Shown here in pieces: positions 44,118 through 53,968 of a DNA stretch of 64,000 bases. The position numbers were made by a program, and so were the translations under genes. Below the pieces are notes generated by a model. It made no database searches. It worked only from the letters and a program-made list of their open reading frames with translations, and was not told where the DNA came from. Location: the NCBI RefSeq assembly GCF_042649825.1, contig NZ_JBHSAB010000029.1, positions 1-64,000 on the forward strand. The letters run 5' to 3'. Position 1 is the first letter of the stretch. Each line of letters opens with the position of its first letter. Source of the DNA: Legionella_C dresdenensis. Lineage in GTDB: Bacteria; Pseudomonadota; Gammaproteobacteria; Legionellales; Legionellaceae.

Positions 44118-45307
44118 TACTCCAAGCCCAGTTCTACTGCGAATGCCAGACCGAGTTTGGTGAAGTTAACCATATGCTCGGGTGTTAAGCGATCAACTGT
44201 GTCGCCTGAAGTATGGATCTTGGTGTTGTGATTTTCAAAATCGGTTTCACAGGGGAAAGCTGCCGGAATGCTTTCTTCCATCCAGGTTGCGTGATCGCTG
44301 CAGCCATAACCGCATTTTGATTCCGCCACTGGCACACCGATATATACCTTAATCAGATCAGCAACAAAATCAGTCAGGTCAGGATCGGTATAATCACGAT
44401 AGACCCACATGGTTGGATCATTGCGGTCATTGCGAAACCCGGTCATATCAAACTGGATAACGCCTCTGACTGGTATTGCATGCACCATAAAATGATCAAC
44501 AACATGCTGTGAACCAATCAGTCCGCGCTCTTCAGCCGCATACCAGATAAAATAGACCGGGCGCTTCAATTGCAGATCTGAACTCAGCAGCACTCTCGCC
44601 ATTTCCATAACGCTAGATGAGCCGCTGCCATCATCGCCAGCGCCTGGCATTATACCATCGAGCGTATCCATATGAGCGCCAATAACCACTGCCGGCGCTT
44701 TAATGTCTTTGCCGATTACCGTAACCAATGAAGGCTGTTTATAAGGCGAGCGGGTTTTTACAAAATACGCATTGGTATCTGTGCGATTGTATTGTTTAGC
44801 CATATCCTCAAACGTTGTTTTAAGCCATTGTGCAGCTTCAACCCCGGTATCCTTGGTGGCAGAACGGTTTTTATAGCTGGTTAAATGGTTAAGCGTCGCC
44901 ATAATGTTCTTGCGCCCAACCTGCTCGATTGCACGAAATACTTCAGACGGGTGCTTTATTTCATAAGGCCTGGACTTGAGCGGCGCTTTTGCTGCCGGTT
45001 TCTTCAGGAGCTGGCTGGCTATAGCCGCATTATTCTGCATTGATTTTTTAAAATGAGTGCTGACATTAATAAAACGGCCGCATTTTTCTTCATCTGCAAG
45101 CAGCACAATGCTATCAATATCAGCAAGCGGTACTTCAATAATCCGATAATTATTGTTTTCAGCCAATATGGGATAGTCTTTAGTCAATTTGGCCGCCAGA
45201 CATTGCGGTAATTGCAATTGCTCAGTTACAACCTCTCCGGCATAAAGCGAACTGCAAAATAGCCCCAGGCCAGCCGAAATTGTTGCCATCCATCGTGAAT
45301 AACGCAT
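44117..45307 (-). CDS. M28-family zinc aminopeptidase, secreted
   Basis: 396 aa from the ATG at 45307 (AGGAGC upstream; the frame continues to 45376). The signal peptide MRYSRWMATISAGLGLFCSSLYA is clear. Zinc and catalytic residues are in GAHMDTLDG (His, Asp), GAGDDGSGSSSVME (bridging Asp), AAEERGLIGS (Glu-Glu), FDMTGFRND and SDHATWMEESIPA. It resembles the type II-secreted aminopeptidases LapA/LapB of Legionella, releasing N-terminal amino acids from peptides outside the cell. Divergent from the 653-aa membrane protein gene; a Fur-box-like site lies between them. Confidence 0.9.
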   Translation of the reverse strand: MRYSRWMATISAGLGLFCSSLYAGEVVTEQLQLPQCLAAKLTKDYPILAENNNYRIIEVPLADIDSIVLLADEEKCGRFINVSTHFKKSMQNNAAIASQLLKKPAAKAPLKSRPYEIKHPSEVFRAIEQVGRKNIMATLNHLTSYKNRSATKDTGVEAAQWLKTTFEDMAKQYNRTDTNAYFVKTRSPYKQPSLVTVIGKDIKAPAVVIGAHMDTLDGIMPGAGDDGSGSSSVMEMARVLLSSDLQLKRPVYFIWYAAEERGLIGSQHVVDHFMVHAIPVRGVIQFDMTGFRNDRNDPTMWVYRDYTDPDLTDFVADLIKVYIGVPVAESKCGYGCSDHATWMEESIPAAFPCETDFENHNTKIHTSGDTVDRLTPEHMVNFTKLGLAFAVELGLE

Positions 45308-45462
45308 TTTTGCTCCTGTGTTGTAAAATCCCTTTGATAGTACCTGAGAGCCAGTAAGAAACAACCCGGTTTCCAAAAATTATTTTATGTCACTGATCTT
45401 ATTGATTAAAAAATATTCACGAATTTTATCCAAGACAAAAATGATCTATTTTTGCCCTTATT

Positions 45463-45481
45463 ATTATTGATAATCATTTTC
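45463..45481. promoter_or_regulatory. Fur-box-like site
   Basis: The stretch ending GATAATCATTTTC matches the Fur consensus GATAATGATAATCATTATC at about 15 of 19 positions, including the whole central GATAATCATT. It overlaps a putative promoter (TTGATA, 15-bp spacer, TATAAA at 45488-45493) of the gene starting at 45532, and could also serve the divergent aminopeptidase gene. Confidence 0.6.
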
Positions 45482-45531
45482 ATTTGTTATAAAGTTACAA
45501 TTCCTGAAAATAGTTTATGCTTTGGTGAATA

Positions 45532-47493
45532 ATGAGTTTAAAAACAAGAAAAATCCCTTATTACCTGGTCCTAACCCTGTTAACCGGCGGCGCCAGCATC
45601 ATGTTGGGATTCCTGAGTTTTGGCGGAATGTTTGCGTTATGGGCCTTCTTGCCAGTTGCACTGGGGGCTTTTGGTTTATCTGTCGCTTATGAGGGTGAGA
45701 TCTATTTACAAAATGTGCGCGGTGCGCTTAACAAACTGTTTTTTAAACCGAATTACTTAAAAGAACACTTCGCCAGAGAATATTTATTAAAACAGATTAA
45801 AGACGGTAACCTGCCTGATCCGGAAAATGAAAAATGCCCTCTATTCTTCAGAGATTACTTTGCCCAGCTCAAACGTGTTAACGAATTCAATCATGATGAT
45901 CGCTATACTAAAGAAGGTGAAAAGCTTAAAAAGCGCGAGTTAAAACGCTTACGGATGATGGATAAATGGTTTGCACAGGAATTTTTTGCTGATGATAATG
46001 AGGAAAACCTGACGGCTTATCAGCAGGATTTACGCGCCTGGTTTAATGCTGGCGAACGCGAAAAACTCAAACAACAGTATAAAACCCGCACTCGGGTATT
46101 CTACGGTGCTGCGGCATTTAGCGTCATTGTCGCGGCCTTCGCTTCGCTGGGTACTATTTACCTTGCGATGGACACATTTCTTGCCATCCCGTTACTGGCT
46201 GGAATTTCAGCAGCGGCACTACCCTATATTATCGTACCGATGGCAATTATCGCCGGTGTGGCTTATGGTTTTCTAACCTATAACGCCATTACGGATATGA
46301 TTAACAATGACAGCATCAGAAAATGGTACACTAAAATCCGCGACAGCTTTAAAGATGGCGTTAGTTTTCGCAATGTCATAATTGCCGCACTGGCTGTTAC
46401 CCTCACCGCGCTGTCAATTGCATTAACCATCTGCACCGCGGGCACGTGGTGGACAGTGGCTAAAAACAGCACGCCCCTGTTTGCCTGGATGGCTAAAGTG
46501 CCCAGCATAATCATCGGGGTAGTCACTGGGTTATCCTCATTGTTTTTTAATGTTGAAAACATCGGCGAATCGCTGAAAATATTTTGGGAGTTGAGCTGGG
46601 AAGTTATCAAGAAACAATTTGCCAACGCCATAGAAGTGACGAAGGCATTATGGGCAAGTGAAGGCGCCATTCAGTTATTAAACCCTTTCCGTATTATTTT
46701 AAAGCTCACCATTACTCCGTTGCGCATCCTGCTGTTTTTAGGTCACCTGATAAGCATTGGCGTGACCGCTGATCGCGTACCGGGTATTTCTCAGGTTGCT
46801 TCAGCGCTGTTAGGAATCATCAGTGAAGGATTTGAAGACTTACACTATTTCTTTGGCCATATGCATGACGAGCATAAGCACACCGCTGAACAGGGCGCAA
46901 AAGAACAGTTTGAACATCTTTTAAAAGAGCATGTCAAAGAGCCAGGCGGCCATAACCATGATAAAGATATTCCAACCCAATTAATGATACTTCCCGCTTA
47001 CCCTATATATCTTCTTGCCGCGCTATGGGATTGGACTTTTGATAAAAACCGCACTGAACGCTTTGCATTCGGCAGCCTCTGGCAAAATCGGCATGCGCTC
47101 TGGAAATCATTTGTTAAATCCTGGAATAAACAGCATGGGATCCTGGAGGAACAGGAATTCGCGGAAGAAAAGGTGCAGCAGCACAAAGTATCTCCTCAAT
47201 GGTCGCGTGAATCGACTGTACTTCGCATTGACAGGCATCAGGAAAAATACCTCAATAATGCCTGGGTAAGCCCTAAGCTTGCGAAAGAGAAAAAAGAAGC
47301 GCTGACGCAATTAAAGCAGGTGGTACGGGAAAATCAGCAACAAAATCTGCAGCAAATACTGCAGACAGCGAAAGCTGATCCGACTTATAACAAGCAGCGT
47401 TTTTTCAGTTTCTCAGAAGATGCGCAAGCAAGGACAGCCGAACTGTTGCAGGATCTGGAAGCCGAGTCTTCTGCTGTTGCGATCACGGCATAG
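45532..47493 (+). CDS. multi-TM membrane protein with histidine-rich loop, 653 aa
   Basis: ATG 45532. Hydrophobic segments near residues 8-55, 190-255, 280-345 and about 385-420 give roughly 6-8 membrane helices. The region about 438-475 is histidine-rich (HYFFGHMHDEHKHTAEQG, then GGHNHDKD), fitting metal binding. The C-terminal 140 residues are a charged coiled coil with a Q-rich part. I do not recognise the family. With a Fur-box-like site in its promoter, iron or other metal handling is a testable idea. A vacuole-membrane effector is the alternative. Confidence 0.65.
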   Translation: MSLKTRKIPYYLVLTLLTGGASIMLGFLSFGGMFALWAFLPVALGAFGLSVAYEGEIYLQNVRGALNKLFFKPNYLKEHFAREYLLKQIKDGNLPDPENEKCPLFFRDYFAQLKRVNEFNHDDRYTKEGEKLKKRELKRLRMMDKWFAQEFFADDNEENLTAYQQDLRAWFNAGEREKLKQQYKTRTRVFYGAAAFSVIVAAFASLGTIYLAMDTFLAIPLLAGISAAALPYIIVPMAIIAGVAYGFLTYNAITDMINNDSIRKWYTKIRDSFKDGVSFRNVIIAALAVTLTALSIALTICTAGTWWTVAKNSTPLFAWMAKVPSIIIGVVTGLSSLFFNVENIGESLKIFWELSWEVIKKQFANAIEVTKALWASEGAIQLLNPFRIILKLTITPLRILLFLGHLISIGVTADRVPGISQVASALLGIISEGFEDLHYFFGHMHDEHKHTAEQGAKEQFEHLLKEHVKEPGGHNHDKDIPTQLMILPAYPIYLLAALWDWTFDKNRTERFAFGSLWQNRHALWKSFVKSWNKQHGILEEQEFAEEKVQQHKVSPQWSRESTVLRIDRHQEKYLNNAWVSPKLAKEKKEALTQLKQVVRENQQQNLQQILQTAKADPTYNKQRFFSFSEDAQARTAELLQDLEAESSAVAITA

Positions 47494-47520
47494 ATTCACT
47501 GCCATTAAGTTAAAAATTTG

Positions 47521-47607
47521 GTCATTCCCGCGAAGGCGGGAATCCATATCTCAAGTTGGTTCCTTACTTTGTTTGATGGATGGCTCCCCGCCTTCGCGGG
47601 GATGACA
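47521..47607. repeat. composite family R repeat (inverted pair)
   Basis: GTCATTCCCGCGAAGGCGGG at the left end and CCCCGCCTTCGCGGGGATGA at the right end, with a conserved inner part (CTCAAGTTGGT...GATGGATGG). The same roughly 87-bp composite occurs, in inverse orientation, twice at 50653-50869. It separates the 653-aa gene from rep. Confidence 0.85.
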
Positions 47608-47699
47608 ACTTTTCTTAACTTAATGGCAACGCGCCAAAAATTAATTGTATCACCATAACGAACGCGCGATAATGCCGCTTTTTTGCACGAGAACTAATA

Positions 47700-49712
47700 A
47701 TGCTTAATCCCCAGCAAATGGCAGCTGTTAAGTATATTGATGGACCATTGTTGGTACTGGCCGGTGCAGGCAGCGGAAAAACGCGGGTGATTACCCAGAA
47801 AATTGCTTATCTTATTGAACAATGCGGCTATGCCGCAAATGCTGTCTGCGCGGTGACGTTTACCAATAAAGCCGCCAATGAAATGCGCGCCCGGGTTGCA
47901 TCGGTTATCCCAGCCGACAAGCGCCGCGGCTTAAAGGTTGCCACTTTCCATACGCTGGGGCTTACTATCTTAAAGCGGGAGCTGAAGCATTGCGGCCTGC
48001 GTTCAGGCTTTACTATCTTTGACAGCGAGGATTGCCAGCAATTGCTGCGATCCTATCTATCGCCGGGCAAGGCCAGCGATCGCGACTATCTGATGCAGAT
48101 TCAGCACCAGATTTCACGCTGGAAAAATGATCTGCATTCGCCGGAAGATGCCTGCCGCTTAACGCCTGATAATGCAATATTTGAAGAAGCGCTCACCGTT
48201 TATGGCCGTTATCAGCAAGCGTTAACTGCTTATAATGCGGTTGATTTTGATGATTTAATCCGTATTCCGGTTAATCTGCTCCAGCGTCATGATGAAGTCA
48301 GGGAACGCTGGCAGAATAAAATCCGGCATTTACTGATTGACGAATATCAGGACTCGAACACCAGCCAATATCTGTTGGTAAAATTGCTGACAGGTATAAG
48401 GGCGCAGTTTACCGTGGTTGGGGACGATGATCAGTCTATCTATGCCTGGCGCGGGGCGCGGCCGGAAAATCTGGCGCAGTTGCAGCACGATTACCCGCAG
48501 TTAAAAATCATAAAACTTGAACAGAATTATCGCTCCACCGGCCGGATTCTGCACGTAGCCAATACTTTGATTGCCAATAATCAGCATTTGTTTGATAAAA
48601 AATTATGGAGTGAGCTTGGTTATGGCGAACCATTGCGGGTAGTGTGCTGCAAGGATGAGCAAGACGAAGCCGAGCAGGTTGTGGCTGATTTGATCAGTCA
48701 TAAATTACGTCACGGAAAACGGTATAGCGATTACGCCATCCTTTATCGCGGCAACCACCAGTCACGTATTTTTGAGAAAGTCCTGCGTCATCATAGTATC
48801 GCCTACCGCTTAAGCGGTGGTCAGTCATGGTTTGCCAAGGCCGAAGTCAAAGATGTGTTCGCTTATCTTAAATTATTATGTAATGAGCAGGACGATGCCG
48901 CTTTTTTAAGGGCGGTTAATACGCCTAAGCGCGGGATTGGCGATTCCAGCCTGGACGCGCTTGGCCATTATGCCCAAAGCCGTGGCCAGAGCCTGTTTCA
49001 ATGCGCTGATCACCTTGCCTTGGCTGATCGCATTGCGGAAAAACCACGGGCGGCATTACTTGGGTTTAAGCAATGGCTATTCGGCGTTCGTCAGGCTCTG
49101 GCGGCTGACGGCGCTACCGTGGTGGAAACATTACGGCAAATGGTTGAGGACAGTGGTTATGAAGCCCATGTTTATGAACAATGCGATACTCCGGCCAAAG
49201 CCCAGAAAAGAATGGACAACGTCTGGGATCTGATTGATTGGGTTGGGCGTCTGCTGGCTAAAAAACCTGAGCAATCATTGCACGATGTAATTAATAAGCT
49301 GATTCTGATTGATATTCTCGATCAGGCTGATGAGAATGATGGCGAGCAGGTACAGTTGATGACATTACATGCTTCCAAAGGACTGGAATTCCCCTATGTC
49401 TATCTGGTTGGGATGGAAGAGGATTTACTGCCGCATCGGGTGAGTATTGATGAAGACCAGATTGAAGAAGAGCGACGGTTAGCTTATGTAGGAATAACCC
49501 GCGCCCAACGGGAATTATGTATGACCCTGGCCAGACAGCGCCGGCGGCTCGGTGAACTGCAAGATTGCCAGCCTAGCCGCTTTCTTGATGAATTACCGTC
49601 TGACAGCCTGGAATGGTATGGTAAAAATGTTGAGCGGGATGAGGTTAAGTCTAAAGCGTTAGCCAAGTCGCATCTGGCCGGGCTTAAAAATTTATTGGGG
49701 CAGAATGAGTGA
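47700..49712 (+). CDS. rep: ATP-dependent DNA helicase Rep
   Basis: Superfamily 1A 3'-5' helicase, 670 aa (E. coli Rep 673). Motif Q/I region MLNPQQMAAVKYIDGPLLVL with AGAGSGKTR (Walker A), motif II DEYQDSN, motif III GDDDQSIYAWRGA, motif IV EQNYRST, motif V LMTLHASKGLEFPYV and motif VI VGITRAQREL. It clears proteins ahead of the replication fork and restarts replication. Confidence 0.96.
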   Translation: MLNPQQMAAVKYIDGPLLVLAGAGSGKTRVITQKIAYLIEQCGYAANAVCAVTFTNKAANEMRARVASVIPADKRRGLKVATFHTLGLTILKRELKHCGLRSGFTIFDSEDCQQLLRSYLSPGKASDRDYLMQIQHQISRWKNDLHSPEDACRLTPDNAIFEEALTVYGRYQQALTAYNAVDFDDLIRIPVNLLQRHDEVRERWQNKIRHLLIDEYQDSNTSQYLLVKLLTGIRAQFTVVGDDDQSIYAWRGARPENLAQLQHDYPQLKIIKLEQNYRSTGRILHVANTLIANNQHLFDKKLWSELGYGEPLRVVCCKDEQDEAEQVVADLISHKLRHGKRYSDYAILYRGNHQSRIFEKVLRHHSIAYRLSGGQSWFAKAEVKDVFAYLKLLCNEQDDAAFLRAVNTPKRGIGDSSLDALGHYAQSRGQSLFQCADHLALADRIAEKPRAALLGFKQWLFGVRQALAADGATVVETLRQMVEDSGYEAHVYEQCDTPAKAQKRMDNVWDLIDWVGRLLAKKPEQSLHDVINKLILIDILDQADENDGEQVQLMTLHASKGLEFPYVYLVGMEEDLLPHRVSIDEDQIEEERRLAYVGITRAQRELCMTLARQRRRLGELQDCQPSRFLDELPSDSLEWYGKNVERDEVKSKALAKSHLAGLKNLLGQNE

Positions 49713-49768
49713 TATAATAGAAATATGGTAGAATAACGGTTTTTATTTCAATATCAGAAATCCAACTT

Positions 49769-50620
49769 ATGAACGAAAAGAACTCCCTGCAGCACTTTAT
49801 GTTCCAGCATGCAGCTATTCGCGGCGAAATAGCTCATCTTGACTCAGTTTATACCACTATTATGGAGCAGAGAGATTACCCCCCTATCGTCCGGCATTTG
49901 CTCGGCGAAGCATTGGTTGCCTGTATGCTGATTACCGGCAGCATTAAATTTGAAGGGGAATTAAGTCTGCAATTTCAGGGGGACAGCCGATTGCCGTTAT
50001 TATTGGTTCAATGCGATTACCAATTAAATATGAGAGCGTTTGCCAAATACAAGGAAGATCTTGAAACCCGTGATTATGCCGAAGCATTTCTGAGCGGCCA
50101 AATGGTTTTAACCATTAACCACTACAACCAGACGCAATCCTATCAAAGCATGGTACCGCTGGAATCCACTTCAATGAGCGAAAACCTGATGAATTATTTT
50201 GCTCAATCAGAGCAGATTCCCACCTGGATACGATTAGCGGCAAACGAGCATGGCGCTGCCGGCATGTTGTTGCAGCTTATGCCGGATCAGGATGTCGCCC
50301 AGCGGGAGAACTTTTGGGAATATGCAGTTCAGATCGGGCAGACCATTACTGATAATGAATTGTTTACGCTTGATAATGAGACGGTATTATATCGGCTTTA
50401 TAATGAAACCGACGTCCTCGTTTTTGATCCCAGGCCAGCACGATTCAAATGCCGCTGTAATGCTGAAAAAATGAAGCAGGTGATTAAGATTTTAGGCGAG
50501 GAAGATGCTAACAACCTGATTACAGAGCGTGGGAAGCTGGAAATTACCTGTGATTTCTGTAATAGCCATTACGCTTTTGACGCGATTGATATTACGATGA
50601 TGTTTCATCATAACAAGTAG
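49769..50620 (+). CDS. hslO: redox-regulated chaperone Hsp33
   Basis: 283 aa, standard length. The C-terminal redox zinc switch is intact: FKCRCNAEKM (CxC) and ITCDFCNSHYAF (CxxC). The N-terminal substrate domain is typical (HLLGEALVACMLITGSIKFE, LQFQGDSRLPLLLVQCD). Activated by oxidative stress as a holdase. It follows rep by 56 nt on the same strand. Confidence 0.96.
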   Translation: MNEKNSLQHFMFQHAAIRGEIAHLDSVYTTIMEQRDYPPIVRHLLGEALVACMLITGSIKFEGELSLQFQGDSRLPLLLVQCDYQLNMRAFAKYKEDLETRDYAEAFLSGQMVLTINHYNQTQSYQSMVPLESTSMSENLMNYFAQSEQIPTWIRLAANEHGAAGMLLQLMPDQDVAQRENFWEYAVQIGQTITDNELFTLDNETVLYRLYNETDVLVFDPRPARFKCRCNAEKMKQVIKILGEEDANNLITERGKLEITCDFCNSHYAFDAIDITMMFHHNK

Positions 50621-50652
50621 TCCTACATAGCTTTGATGTAACGCTGAGTAAT

Positions 50653-50869
50653 TTGTCATCCCACGAAGGCTGGGATCTGTCCATCAGACAAGGCAAGGTA
50701 CCAACTTGAGAAATGGATTCCCGCCTTCGCGGGAATGACAGAATTCAAGACTGTATCTCCTCACGGCATTAAGCTAAAAAATTGTCATCCCCGCGAAGGC
50801 GGGGATCCATCCATCAGACAACGAGGTACCAACTCGAGAAATGGATTCCCGCCTTCGCGGGAATGACAG
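50653..50869. repeat. two tandem composite family R repeats
   Basis: Two copies of the composite unit: about 50653-50741 (TTGTCATCCCACGAAGGCTG to CCCGCCTTCGCGGGAATGAC) and about 50781-50869 (GTCATCCCCGCGAAGGCGGG to the same right end). The inner parts share CATCAGACAA-GGTACCAACT and GAGAAATGGATT. They separate hslO from the converging next gene and almost touch its stop codon. Confidence 0.9.
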
Positions 50870-50871
50870 CT

Positions 50872-51366
50872 CTACTGTAAATGCGTTTCCCCTGAAAGCA
50901 GCGTGGGGTCTATATTACTTGCCTGCAGGTATTCCCCCCGCATTGCCTGTAATATCCGCTGCAGGTTGCCAAATTGCTCGCTTAATTCATAATACAAAGC
51001 GGCAGATTGGTTATCATGGCGTTCGCTGATTGTTAAATAAGCCGCTTTTCCCATGCCGGTGAAATAGCTCAAGTTTAAATGGCGCCGTTCGGCAATGCCA
51101 GGGAATAAGCCGCAAAACAACAGGCTTTTATCGCCGACATCTTTTAAGAGCTCAAGCTGGCGGGCATAAGAAGAGTGCATTGAATTGAGAAAATCAAGTG
51201 CGACTACTGATTCAATTAATCGGGCTCCCTGAGCAAAACGCATCAGTAAAAAAACCAGATAACTCTCAGTATTCTCATTAAGGACAAGCCGCGTTGCGAC
51301 CTGTGCATCATTAACCAATGCATACCACTGGCTAATATCGGTGGGATGTAAAATCAGCTTCTTCAT
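50872..51366 (-). CDS. hypothetical protein, 164 aa
   Basis: AGAGGGGATTGCT before the ATG at 51366 (MKKLILHPTDISQWYALVND) decides the start over 51426. Soluble, helical, without recognised motif. The even composition and good ribosome binding site suggest a conserved chromosomal gene rather than an accessory one. Function unknown. Confidence 0.7.
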   Translation of the reverse strand: MKKLILHPTDISQWYALVNDAQVATRLVLNENTESYLVFLLMRFAQGARLIESVVALDFLNSMHSSYARQLELLKDVGDKSLLFCGLFPGIAERRHLNLSYFTGMGKAAYLTISERHDNQSAALYYELSEQFGNLQRILQAMRGEYLQASNIDPTLLSGETHLQ

Positions 51367-51532
51367 AGCAATCCCCTCTTTTCTTTTACTTCTCACTTTA
51401 ATTTTAGCAAACACTGTGCCAAGCAATCAGAAAAGAAAAAAATTTATTCTCTACTCTCTTTATCGGTTTAAAATTAATATCACCTTACCTCTGTTCACAT
51501 AATAAAAACAAAAATGATGAAAATTCTGATAG

Positions 51533-52522
51533 TTAATGATCTGAAATAACCGCAACCGGCTCGAACAACGCCGTCTCCAATCCGATTGGCCGGTCAAAAG
51601 CCAACGGTTGAACAATATTGCGCACCAGCGCCTGCCAGAATCCCTGATATAACCATTGCTGCAGAGGATGGGTAGGCTCAACCGGGAAACAAGGTCCATG
51701 ATTGGCTTCCAGCAGCCAGACCTTGCTATTGGCATCAAGCATAAAATCCATCCCGAACAGGGCAATATTTTTTTGCTCTTTTTGACTGAACAGATTAGGG
51801 AAATCTCCCTGCAAGGCCTGCATCAGGTTTACGGTTATTTGCCGGATTTGGTCATACAGCGAAGGAAAGAAATCGAAACGATCAGAAGGGATCTGAATAA
51901 CATTCGATTCGGAATCGTATAAGTGCTCGTTAGTTAAATGAGGCCGCAATTCAATAAAATTTTCGGGATTATACCGATTACATGCGACATTAAAATAACC
52001 ATGACGATAAAGAAAAGCGCCGGCAAAATCCGTCAGCACCAGAAATAATCGGATGCTGAATTTGCGATCATCACGCAGCAGGTAAGGGTTTGTAATATAT
52101 TGTTGTAATACATGCTCGCCGCCTAGTCGGTTCCGCGATAAAAAATGCTGTTCGATTTGCTCCGGGCTGGTAAAAATTTTAATGTGCTGACCATTATTCA
52201 GCAAAGCAGGTTTTAATATCCAAATCTGATCGGCCGCGCTGACTTCAGTCAATATCTGCGGCCAATTGCTGTCATTAATACAGTATGTGGCCGGCATAAT
52301 CCAGTTGCAACGGCGGTTTATCAGATCAGCCAGCAAATGCTTATACTCCAGGGTCTGTGCCGCCTGTGGATTAAAAGAAAAATTACTGTCGCTGAAATCA
52401 GCCCGCCACCGAAAGCGAGTGCTTCTCCAGCCGGATTCCGTCAGATACCGGCTTAAATTATAATAAGCCGGCGACTGGTGTTCGGGAAGATAAAAACGTC
52501 CTGTTTGAGAAGGCAGCGCCAT
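51533..52522 (-). CDS. tubulin-tyrosine-ligase-like (TTL) ATP-grasp protein, 329 aa
   Basis: ATP-grasp fold with TTL-type motifs: WILKPALLNNGQHIKIF (ATP-binding Lys and loop), HVLQQYITNPYLLRDDRKFS and IRLFLVLTDF (the KFDIRxxxL motif), AFLYRHGYFNVAC, and the C-terminal metal site FGMDFMLDANSKVWLLEANH. Eukaryotic TTL/TTLL enzymes add Tyr or Glu to tubulin and other proteins; bacterial members are poorly studied. Residues 1-90 are variable. Ribosome binding site AGGGAGC. It lies 11 nt after the BenE-type transporter gene and must be cotranscribed with it. Acting on a host protein or a bacterial peptide are both possible. Confidence 0.82.
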   Translation of the reverse strand: MALPSQTGRFYLPEHQSPAYYNLSRYLTESGWRSTRFRWRADFSDSNFSFNPQAAQTLEYKHLLADLINRRCNWIMPATYCINDSNWPQILTEVSAADQIWILKPALLNNGQHIKIFTSPEQIEQHFLSRNRLGGEHVLQQYITNPYLLRDDRKFSIRLFLVLTDFAGAFLYRHGYFNVACNRYNPENFIELRPHLTNEHLYDSESNVIQIPSDRFDFFPSLYDQIRQITVNLMQALQGDFPNLFSQKEQKNIALFGMDFMLDANSKVWLLEANHGPCFPVEPTHPLQQWLYQGFWQALVRNIVQPLAFDRPIGLETALFEPVAVISDH

Positions 52523-52533
52523 ATTGCTCCCTG

Positions 52534-53718
52534 TTAATTAGTCGGTGCGCCTGCCAACTGCCGTGACAAAGAACCCAGGAAGAAAGCGGCGATTATGCCA
52601 GCAAGCAAGCCCCAGAAAGCGGCGCTGACACCGAACAGATTAACACCTGATGCGGATACCAGAAAAGTAATTAATGCCGGTTCACGTTGGCTTTCGTCAT
52701 CAACAGCAACCTTCAGGTTTGCTCCCAGCGTACCTAATAAGGCAATGCCGGCAATACCTGCGATCAACTCTTTAGGAAAGGCGGTTAAAATACTGACTAA
52801 TGATGCACTGAATATGCCAATTAATAAATAAAACACGCCTGCCCAGATCGTTGCCCGATACCGCCTGGATGGATCAGCTTCCGCATGTTCGCTGGTGCAA
52901 ATGGCGGCAGTCATTGCCGCCAGATTTACTGAAAAACCGCCAAATGGGGCAATCAGCAGATTAATAAACCCCAGTAGTGTAACCAGCGGCGAAACAGGCG
53001 GATAATAACCGGCGCTATGCAATACGGCAAAACCGGGAACCATTTGTGAGGTCATAGTCACAATAAACAGCGGTACGCCGACACTGATTAATACTTGCCA
53101 GGAGAATTCAGGCTTTACCAGGATTGGATAAGCAAAGCTCAAATGGAAATCCGGGATGTGAACCAGATTTTGGCTGCAGGCTATGCTGGTTCCGACTATT
53201 AGCACCATCAGTATTGCCAGACGCGGAAAAAGGCGCTTGCCTATCAGATAGGTAATTAGCATTAGACAGATTAACAACATCTGATCTTGCATCGCAACAA
53301 AAACATTCAACCCAAAATTCAATAAAATACCGGCAAGCATTGCAGAGGCCAGCGAGCGCGGGATATGCGCCATCAGCCGGGCAAAGCAGCCAGTCGCCCC
53401 AGCGATAACTACCAGCAGAGCAGAGAGAATAAACGCCCCGATTGCCTGCGGCAGGCTTACGCCAGAAAGACTTGCTACCAGGAGCGCTGCCCCTGGCGTT
53501 GACCAGGCGACCAGGATCGGCATGCGGTAATATAATGAAACAAAGAAACAGCCGAAAGCTACGCCGACCCCCAGCGCCAGCAACCATGAACTGACCTGTG
53601 CCGAAGTTGCCCCCGCAGCGGCCGCTGCCTGAAAAATTATTACAGCGGAACTGGTAAAACCGACCATAACAGCGATAAAACCGGCTGTAATATTGGCAAT
53701 AGAAAAATATTTTGACAT
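52534..53718 (-). CDS. BenE-family transporter
   Basis: 394 aa inner-membrane protein with about 12 helices, of the benzoate transporter (BenE/YdcO) family: NITAGFIAVMVGFTSSAVII at the N-terminus, WSTPGAALLVAS, and FGGFSVNLAAMTAAICTSEH near the middle. The ATG at 53718 starts MSKYFSIANITAG; the frame extends to 53820 without support. The substrate may be an aromatic acid or another organic anion, not benzoate by necessity. First gene of a unit with the TTL-like gene. Confidence 0.88.
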   Translation of the reverse strand: MSKYFSIANITAGFIAVMVGFTSSAVIIFQAAAAAGATSAQVSSWLLALGVGVAFGCFFVSLYYRMPILVAWSTPGAALLVASLSGVSLPQAIGAFILSALLVVIAGATGCFARLMAHIPRSLASAMLAGILLNFGLNVFVAMQDQMLLICLMLITYLIGKRLFPRLAILMVLIVGTSIACSQNLVHIPDFHLSFAYPILVKPEFSWQVLISVGVPLFIVTMTSQMVPGFAVLHSAGYYPPVSPLVTLLGFINLLIAPFGGFSVNLAAMTAAICTSEHAEADPSRRYRATIWAGVFYLLIGIFSASLVSILTAFPKELIAGIAGIALLGTLGANLKVAVDDESQREPALITFLVSASGVNLFGVSAAFWGLLAGIIAAFFLGSLSRQLAGAPTN

Positions 53719-53968
53719 GATAAACCTATTTTTGCAGGTTGAAGCGAGTAATGACAGGTAGCGTATGGCAGTCGTGCCAGGCTCGGGCGAAGAATAACAT
53801 TGTTTTACCATAAAGCACAAGCGGTGAACACTGTAAAATCAAAGCCTATTGTATGAAGCAAGCCACAAAACAGACTGTAAAACTTCTGTAAAAATTTTAA
53901 CTAAAATTCAGGTCAATGATTCTGATTATGCTAAACTTAACAAGAGATAAATAGAGGATTAGGAAGTT

